DNA of 64,000 bases from Trebonia kvetii (lineage in GTDB: Bacteria > Actinomycetota > Actinomycetes > Streptosporangiales > Streptosporangiaceae). The notes under the pieces are model-generated. The model saw only the letters and a list, made by a program, of their open reading frames with translations, had not been told where the DNA came from and made no database searches. The DNA lies in assembly GCF_007827045.1 (NCBI RefSeq), contig NZ_RPFW01000002.1, positions 496,001-560,000 on the forward strand. The letters are read 5' to 3'. A program made the position numbers and the translations under genes. This document shows positions 58,975 through 64,000 of the stretch, one piece after another; position 1 is the stretch's first letter, and each line of letters starts with the position of its first letter.

Positions 58975-60045
58975 TTAGCCGCGCAGCAGGGGCAGGACCC
59001 GGGTGCCGAGGAGCCGGACGCCGTCGGAGTCGGTCAGCCCGTGCGGTGTGCCGAAGTCGATCCGGCCGGCGCCGGCCGCGATCACGGCGCTGGCCTGCCC
59101 GGCGACCTGCTCGGGGGTGCCGGAGAAGGCGAACCGGTCGAGCACGTCGTCTGGGATGAGCGCGCCGGCTGCCGCCTCGTCGCCGGCCGCGGTCAGCGCG
59201 GAGATTCTGGGTAGCAGTCCTTCCGGCAGTTCGCGGGTGCTGTCGAGCGCGCCGACGACCGCCAGGTACATGGCGACCTCCGAGCGGGCCCGCCGCCTGG
59301 CGGCGGCGCCGTCCTCGGCGACCACGGTGACCGCGCCCGCGACTACCCGCACCGAGCCGACGGCACGCCCCGCCGCCTGCGCGGCCGCGGCGGTACGGGC
59401 GCAAGCCTGGGCGACGACGCCAGGGCTCGCGGTCCCGCCTATCTTGAGCTCGTCGGCGATCTCACCGGCCAGGGCCGCGCCGCGCGGGCCCCATGCGCCG
59501 AGCATGAGCGGCGGGAGCCTGTCGGGCAGCGGATAGCGCAGCCGGACGCCAGGCGCCAGCCGGAACTCCTCCCCCGCGAAACCGCTATCGTCGCCGGACA
59601 GCAACGCACGGACAATGGCGGCGGTCTCGCGCAGCCGGACCAGCGGCCTCGGCTGGGCGAGGCCGATCGCATCCAGCCAGGCGCCGCGGGCCAGGCCGAG
59701 GTAGCCGCGCCCGGCGGAGGCGGCGGCAAGCGCCGCGGCCTGGCCTGCGATCTCGTACGGGTGCAGCGTGTAGGGGTTCAGGCAGGCGGTGCCGAGGCGG
59801 ACCCGGCTGGTCGCGGCGGCCATCTCAAGCAGCGCGGGCAGCGGCGGCTGGTACAGCAGGTCGGCGAAGACGCTGACCACGTCGAAGCCGTGCGCCTCGG
59901 CGGCGGCGGCCAGCGGCCCGTAGCCGCCGGCTGGCTTGTCGGTCTGGAACGCGATCCCGATCTCGGCGGGCGCAGGCCCGGCAGGCTGCGCGGCGTGGTT
60001 GCGCCCCGCGTGCAGTTCGCGGTCAGGCACTGGCGTGCCGCTCAC
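58975..60045 (-). CDS. LLM-class F420-type oxidoreductase
   Basis: 356 residues. Luciferase-like/methylene-H4MPT reductase-like barrel: AEIGIAFQTDKPAGGYGPLA, FDVVSVFADLLYQPPLPALL, VRLGTACLNPYTLHPYEIAG, PPLMLGAWGPRGAALAGEIA and DELKIGGTASPGVVAQA. The VFADLLY and GAWGPRG segments match F420-dependent reductases. GTG 60045 overlaps the TIGR04076 stop (GTGA). Last gene of the operon. Reduces or oxidises an unknown intermediate. Confidence 0.9.
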   Translation of the reverse strand: MSGTPVPDRELHAGRNHAAQPAGPAPAEIGIAFQTDKPAGGYGPLAAAAEAHGFDVVSVFADLLYQPPLPALLEMAAATSRVRLGTACLNPYTLHPYEIAGQAAALAAASAGRGYLGLARGAWLDAIGLAQPRPLVRLRETAAIVRALLSGDDSGFAGEEFRLAPGVRLRYPLPDRLPPLMLGAWGPRGAALAGEIADELKIGGTASPGVVAQACARTAAAAQAAGRAVGSVRVVAGAVTVVAEDGAAARRRARSEVAMYLAVVGALDSTRELPEGLLPRISALTAAGDEAAAGALIPDDVLDRFAFSGTPEQVAGQASAVIAAGAGRIDFGTPHGLTDSDGVRLLGTRVLPLLRG

Positions 60046-60410
60046 GTCAGGTCGGCGGAGCGCAGCGGACGCCGGGTGGTGCGGGTGATCCGCATGACAA
60101 GCCGCTCGTCCGGGTCGGGGCAGGCGACGAGGTTGTCGCGCTCGAGCCAGTCGGCCGCGGGCAGGTCACGCTGCTTGGCGGGCAGCAGCGGGAGCACCGC
60201 CGCCAGGGCGTACAGGCAGAAGTGGCGGTCGGCCGGAATGGAGAGTCGGCAGCTCTGCGTGACGTCGAAGGAGTCGCCGACCGACAGGCCGCACACTGGA
60301 CGGCCGCCGATGGAGTCGACGGTGACCCGCAGGTCCCACAGGGTCATGTCGCTGCCACCGTCGCCGGCGGGTTCCGGCTGGCCTGACTGGCTGTCTTCCT
60401 GCCCGGTCAT
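60042..60410 (-). CDS. TIGR04076-like small protein
   Basis: 122 residues: LRVTVDSIGGRPVCGLSVGD, DVTQSCRLSIPADRHFCLYA, LAAVLPLLPAKQRDLPAADW and VACPDPDERLVMRITR. Matches the TIGR04076 pattern of small Cys-containing proteins found with oxidoreductases. Role unknown; may bind a cofactor or metal through Cys (CGLSVG, HFCLY, VACPDP). Overlaps both neighbours by 4 bp, so co-translated between the two LLM enzymes. Confidence 0.8.
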   Translation of the reverse strand: MTGQEDSQSGQPEPAGDGGSDMTLWDLRVTVDSIGGRPVCGLSVGDSFDVTQSCRLSIPADRHFCLYALAAVLPLLPAKQRDLPAADWLERDNLVACPDPDERLVMRITRTTRRPLRSADLT

Positions 60411-61465
60411 CGCCTGCCGCCTTCTGTCGGGACCGCCATGCGGGACGGCGCGGTCCCGGCAGCGGGAACATCCGCTGATTGCGGCAGCGCGCGCAGCGCG
60501 GGCAGGACGCGTTCGCCGAGCAGGCCGATCGCGGTGACCGGGTCAGGCCCGAGCGGCGGACCGAACGACAGGTGGCTGGCGCCCATGTCATGCAGCCCGC
60601 GGCAGCGCGCGATCACGTCGCCAGCGTCGCCGGCGATGCCGAGCGACAGCATCCGTTCGTCGACGTGCGCGGCGGCCGCCTGTCCGCTGTGCGCGAGCCG
60701 CGCCGCCTCGGTGAAATCGGCCGGCCGCAGCCCGGCCTGCTCAAGCAGCGGCTCGGCGAAGGACGCGCCGTAGTACGCGAGCTTTTCCGCGAGCGCGGCC
60801 CGGGCCAGCGCCGGGTCGTCAGACAGCGACACCCAGAAGCAGGCGGGCAGGTCGACGTCGCGGCCCGCGGGTGCCGCGCCGGACAGTACCGAAGCGCGGG
60901 CGGCGGCGTAGGTCTCCGGCGGGTACAGCAGCGGCAGGGCGCCGTCGGCGTGCTGCCCGGCCATCGTCAGCATCCTGGGGCCCATCGCGCCGACGTAAAC
61001 GGGAACCGGCCGGCCGAGCGGGAACTTCAGCGCCGCGACGTGCTCGCGGGCCCAGGCAGGCAGCAGCGACCGGTCGACGTCGGTGTGGCCGAGCAGCGCC
61101 CGCAGGGTGACGACCGCGGCCCTCGTGGTGGCGAGCGGCGCGGTGCGGGCAATGCCCGCCCAGGCGAGAAACTCCTCGGCGCCCGCGCCGATCCCGAGCA
61201 GGAACCGTCCGCCGCTTGACTCCTGCAGCGTGGCGGCCATCATCGCCAGCTCGCTCGGGTGCACCGAGTACGGGTTCATCACGCCGATGCCGAGGCTGAT
61301 CCGGCTGGTCCGCGCCGCCAGGGTGGCGGCGAGCACCGGGGCGGACCGCAGCAGCAGGTCGTTGGACACCCACACCTGGTCGAACCCGGCGGCCTCCGCC
61401 GCGACGGTCAGCGCGCTCAGCTCCGCGACGCTCAGGTCGTTGTTGACTCGGACGGAGAACCTCAT
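60407..61465 (-). CDS. LLM-class F420-type oxidoreductase
   Basis: 352 residues. RFSVRVNNDLSVAELSALTV, FDQVWVSNDLLLRSAPVLAA, RISLGIGVMNPYSVHPSELA, GGRFLLGIGAGAEEFLAWAG and VPVYVGAMGPRMLTMAGQHA form the classic F420-binding LLM barrel. It is not a close paralogue of the operon's last enzyme, so two different steps are likely. ATG 61465 overlaps the RidA stop (ATGA); its stop overlaps the TIGR04076 ATG. Confidence 0.92.
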   Translation of the reverse strand: MRFSVRVNNDLSVAELSALTVAAEAAGFDQVWVSNDLLLRSAPVLAATLAARTSRISLGIGVMNPYSVHPSELAMMAATLQESSGGRFLLGIGAGAEEFLAWAGIARTAPLATTRAAVVTLRALLGHTDVDRSLLPAWAREHVAALKFPLGRPVPVYVGAMGPRMLTMAGQHADGALPLLYPPETYAAARASVLSGAAPAGRDVDLPACFWVSLSDDPALARAALAEKLAYYGASFAEPLLEQAGLRPADFTEAARLAHSGQAAAAHVDERMLSLGIAGDAGDVIARCRGLHDMGASHLSFGPPLGPDPVTAIGLLGERVLPALRALPQSADVPAAGTAPSRMAVPTEGGRR

Positions 61466-61854
61466 CCGGCCGCCACTGCCATTGCCTCCACCTCGACGAG
61501 GAAGTCCCCGCCGATCAGCCCGGCGACGTAGAGCATGGTGTTGGCCGGCGCGACATCGCCGAGCGCCTCCCGGTGCGCCTGCGACGCCTCTTCCCAGTTC
61601 GCGTCCGGCGCCAGGTACACGACTGTACGAACCACGTCGTCCGGGGTGCCGCCGAGCGCGGCCACCGCGCCGAGCACCCGCTCTAGGCAGATCCGCGCCT
61701 GGCCGAGGGTGTCACCCGGGCACAGCGCCGCGCCGTCCGGGCCGGTGGCGGTGGTGCCGCTGACCGTGATTACCGGCCCGCGCCGCACCGCGCGGCTGTA
61801 GCCGGCCTGCTGCTGCCACCCGGAGGAGTCGGTGTACCGCGCGGTGCTGGTCAC
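61462..61854 (-). CDS. RidA/YjgF/RutC-family deaminase
   Basis: 130 residues: AVRRGPVITVSGTTATGPDG, QARICLERVLGAVAALGGTP, DVVRTVVYLAPDANWEEASQ and PANTMLYVAGLIGGDFLVEV. The Arg that binds the carboxylate in RidA lies in the VRTVVY strand. Members hydrolyse reactive enamines/imines or aminoacrylate. GTG 61854 overlaps the amidohydrolase stop and its own stop overlaps the LLM ATG, so one translational unit. Confidence 0.92.
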   Translation of the reverse strand: MTSTARYTDSSGWQQQAGYSRAVRRGPVITVSGTTATGPDGAALCPGDTLGQARICLERVLGAVAALGGTPDDVVRTVVYLAPDANWEEASQAHREALGDVAPANTMLYVAGLIGGDFLVEVEAMAVAAG

Positions 61855-63059
61855 CGGGCCGCCCCGGCGGGAACGCGGCTGTCGCGGATGACCCGGCCTG
61901 CCTGCATGACCAGGCTGATGTCGCCAAGCGCGGCAAGGTCCGCGAGCGGGTTGGCGTCGACGGCGATCAGGTCGGCGGCGTAGCCGGGGCGGATCTGGCC
62001 GACGTGCTTGTCGATGCCGAGCAGCCGCGCGCCGTTGACCGAGATCGTCTGCAGGGCCTGGTGATTGGTCAGCCCCGCCTCGGCCATCAGGAACAGCTCG
62101 AGCACCGCGACGGGCACCCCGTCAACCTGGTCGCCCGGCGGGTAGTCGGTCCCGTTCAGCAGCGTGATGCCGGCCTTGATGGCGCGCCGCGCGCTTGCCA
62201 GGTGCTCGTCGGCGGCGTTCGCTGCGTTGGCGATGGTGTGCTCCTCGAACCCGTTGGCCCGCATCCACGTCTCGGACCTGGTCACGCACAGCGTCGGGGT
62301 GACGTAGGCGCCGCGGCTTGCCAGCAGCGCGGCGGTGTCTTCGTCGAGCTGGTAGGCGTGCTCGAAGCAGCGCACCCCCTGGGCGAGCGCCTGCCTGATC
62401 GCGGTGGACCCGCCGGAGTGGGCCACCACGTAGCTGTCGCGAGTGTCGGCGGCGCGCACCGCGCCGCGGATCTCCCCGTCGCTCATCTCCGGGTTCTCGA
62501 CCCGCTCCCCCGCGCTTGCCAGGCCGCCGCTGATGAAGATCTTGATGTGGTCGGCGCCCGCCTCGAGTTCGGCGAGCGCGGCCGCGTAGAACTCGTCCTC
62601 GCCTGACGCCTCCGCGCAGCCGGAACCCGCGCCGTGCCCGCCACGGGTGGAGACGGCACGGCCGGCGCCGAGGATGCGCGGCGCGTCGATCCAGCCGCGC
62701 CGCGCCGCCTGGCGCAGCAGCAGGTCGGCGCGGTTCTGCTCATGCACGCAGCGGATGGTGGTGATCCCCGCGGTGAGCGCCGCGCTGGCCCTGGCGGCCG
62801 AGCGGTAGGCGGTGAGCGCCGGGTTCTCCGCCTCGTCGGTGTCGGAGAACGGGAACACCACCGAGAGGTGGGTGTGGCATGAGATGAGGCCGGGCAGCAG
62901 CCAGCGGCCCGCCACGTCGCTCACCTGCCCGTCCGGCAGGCCGGGCGGAACGGCGGCCGCGACCTGGGCGATCGTGCCGTCTGGTGCGATCTCGATGGCG
63001 CGCGCGGGCAGCACCTCGCCGGCCAGCACGTCGACGACGTGCGCGTTGACAAGCCACAT
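61851..63059 (-). CDS. Amidohydrolase (metal-dependent)
   Basis: 402 residues from ATG 63059. Amidohydrolase superfamily: the metal HxH in LPGLISCHTHLSVVFPFSDT, the metal lysine region DHIKIFISGGLASAGE, H in YVVAHSGGSTAIRQAL and RCFEHAYQLDE, the catalytic Asp in LNGTDYPPGDQ, then LGIDKHVGQIRPGYAADLIA. Resembles imidazolonepropionase/prolidase-like members. Hydrolyses an amide or cyclic amide. Its start lies inside the 3' end of the ABC ATPase gene. Confidence 0.92.
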   Translation of the reverse strand: MWLVNAHVVDVLAGEVLPARAIEIAPDGTIAQVAAAVPPGLPDGQVSDVAGRWLLPGLISCHTHLSVVFPFSDTDEAENPALTAYRSAARASAALTAGITTIRCVHEQNRADLLLRQAARRGWIDAPRILGAGRAVSTRGGHGAGSGCAEASGEDEFYAAALAELEAGADHIKIFISGGLASAGERVENPEMSDGEIRGAVRAADTRDSYVVAHSGGSTAIRQALAQGVRCFEHAYQLDEDTAALLASRGAYVTPTLCVTRSETWMRANGFEEHTIANAANAADEHLASARRAIKAGITLLNGTDYPPGDQVDGVPVAVLELFLMAEAGLTNHQALQTISVNGARLLGIDKHVGQIRPGYAADLIAVDANPLADLAALGDISLVMQAGRVIRDSRVPAGAAR

Positions 63060-64000
63060 AACGAGGCAGCTCCGGATGCCTGAGGGCGCGAATCGTCCGC
63101 GCCCGCGCCGGCTGGGTCGAGGGCGGTGCCAGGCAGCGGCGCGCGGACATGGCAGGCGGCCGCGCGGCTGCCGAGCGGTACGAGCCGCTGTTCGGTGCTC
63201 GCGCACTCGTCGCGGGCGATCGGGCACCGCGGGTGGAACCGGCAGCCGGACGGTGGGCTCGCCGGGTCGGGCACGTCACCGGGCAGGTCGGCGGGCAGCA
63301 CCCCGGCGCCGTCGGCGCGCGGGATTGCCGCCACCAGCGCCTCGGTGTAGGGGTGGTTCGGGCTCGACCACACCTCTGCGGTCTCGCCGGACTCGACGAT
63401 CCTGCCCAGGTACATGACCGCGACCCGGTCGGCGACCTGCCGGACCACCGACAGGTCATGGGACACGAGCAGCAGGCCGATGCCCTCCTCGCGGACCAGG
63501 GCGGTGAGCAGGTTGGCGATCTGCGCCTGCGCGGAGGCGTCGAGCGCGCTGATCGGCTCGTCGGCGATCAGGCACGACGGCTTGGCGGCCAGCGTGCGGG
63601 CGATCGCGATCCGCTGCCGCTGCCCGCCGCTGAACTCGTGCGGGTAGCCGTCGGCCGCGGTGGCCGGCAGGCCGACCCGCTCGAGCAGTTCGACCGCGCG
63701 GGCCCGGCCGGCGGACCGGCTGCCCCCGCCGAGCAGCACCCCGTCGGCGATCAGCTCGCCGACCTTGCGCCGCGGGTTGAGCGACTCGTACGGGTCCTGG
63801 AAGACCATCTGCAGGCCGCGCAGGCGGCCGGGCCTGCGGCGCATGCCGAGCGGCGCGACCGGCTCCCCCTCGAAGCTGACCGTGCCCGCCGCGAGCGGCA
63901 CCAGGCCGACTGCGGCGCGGGCGAGCGTCGACTTGCCGCAGCCGGACTCGCCGACGAGGCCGACGACCTCGCCGCGGGCCACGGTCAGGTCGACGCCGTC
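62921..64000 (-). CDS. Oligopeptide/dipeptide-type ABC ATPase (OppF/DppF), partial
   Basis: 359 codons, open at the right edge (the N-terminus lies beyond). Walker [18 protein letters not shown]-loop [20 protein letters not shown], signature [20 protein letters not shown], Walker [22 protein letters not shown]-loop [20 protein letters not shown]. The OppF C-terminal region is [15 protein letters not shown] with [14 protein letters not shown]. The last about 46 codons run inside the amidohydrolase coding region in another frame, which is unusual. Powers uptake of peptides or similar solutes that the downstream enzymes may degrade. Confidence 0.88.
   Translation of the reverse strand, partial: DGVDLTVARGEVVGLVGESGCGKSTLARAAVGLVPLAAGTVSFEGEPVAPLGMRRRPGRLRGLQMVFQDPYESLNPRRKVGELIADGVLLGGGSRSAGRARAVELLERVGLPATAADGYPHEFSGGQRQRIAIARTLAAKPSCLIADEPISALDASAQAQIANLLTALVREEGIGLLLVSHDLSVVRQVADRVAVMYLGRIVESGETAEVWSSPNHPYTEALVAAIPRADGAGVLPADLPGDVPDPASPPSGCRFHPRCPIARDECASTEQRLVPLGSRAAACHVRAPLPGTALDPAGAGADDSRPQASGAASLCGLSTRTSSTCWPARCCPRAPSRSHQTARSPRSRPPFRPACRTGR

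Overview
The window is very GC-rich DNA with GTG and TTG starts and many 4-bp ATGA/GTGA gene overlaps. It also has probable leaderless genes, deazaflavin (F420)-type oxidoreductases, a DUF222/HNH protein, an ECF42 sigma factor and a HelD-type helicase. Together these point to a soil actinomycete (Actinomycetota, filamentous type). No rRNA, tRNA or CRISPR array was seen. It reads as an accessory, transfer-prone chromosomal region.

Layout. (1) 1-8.3 kb: a multidrug-efflux locus on the minus strand (MFS pump, ABC ATPase, FtsX-type permease, a winged-helix protein fused to a cation-efflux-like membrane domain), with a divergent MarR regulator. An IS3-family element has split the ATPase gene; removing it restores the reading frame. 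(2) 8.4-11.3 kb: a Ddn-like nitroreductase and an MMPL exporter. (3) 11.5-19.2 kb: an alcohol/aldehyde module of GAF regulator, aldehyde dehydrogenase, frameshifted DUF779 protein, zinc alcohol dehydrogenase and three-subunit proton-translocating transhydrogenase (pntAA-pntAB-pntB). (4) 19.3-30.9 kb: cyclodeaminase-like protein, methyltransferase, LLM oxidoreductase, MFS pump, SnoaL-like protein, Ada-like domain, frameshifted GH25 lysozyme, HelD-type RNA polymerase recycling factor, an SDR lacking its catalytic serine, an AAA_28 ATPase and a carboxymuconolactone decarboxylase-like protein. (5) 31-37.2 kb: DUF222/HNH protein, ArsR-MFS pair under a palindrome cluster, ECF42 sigma/YCII operon with its own promoter.

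(6) 37.2-39.0 kb: an ISKra4-type element with a candidate -1 frameshift site joining its two ORFs. (7) 39.1-41.7 kb: AraC, VOC, DUF427 and OsmC genes. (8) 41.7-43.2 kb: an IS605-type tnpB element with a predicted guide-RNA scaffold, lying against the start of a secreted-protein gene. (9) 43.3-53.5 kb: single genes with their regulators (kinase, Clp-N protein, EamA/LysR, esterase, methyltransferase/TetR, VOC pair, tyrosine-recombinase-like protein). (10) 53.5-57.8 kb: SDR remnant with a 24-bp perfect hairpin, cupin, quinone oxidoreductase, two XRE regulators (one decayed) and a MarR gene that shares operators with the oxidoreductase. (11) 57.9-58.9 kb: a second, 5'-truncated tnpB sharing about 430 bp with the first. 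(12) 59-64 kb: a tightly overlapped minus-strand operon of oligopeptide-type ABC ATPase, amidohydrolase, RidA, LLM, TIGR04076-like protein and LLM, open at the right edge. Its content resembles the Rut pyrimidine-degradation logic.

Several genes (DUF779 protein, GH25 lysozyme, an unknown gene at 51 kb) carry single-base frameshifts in or near C/G runs. Either they are decaying or the assembly has homopolymer errors.
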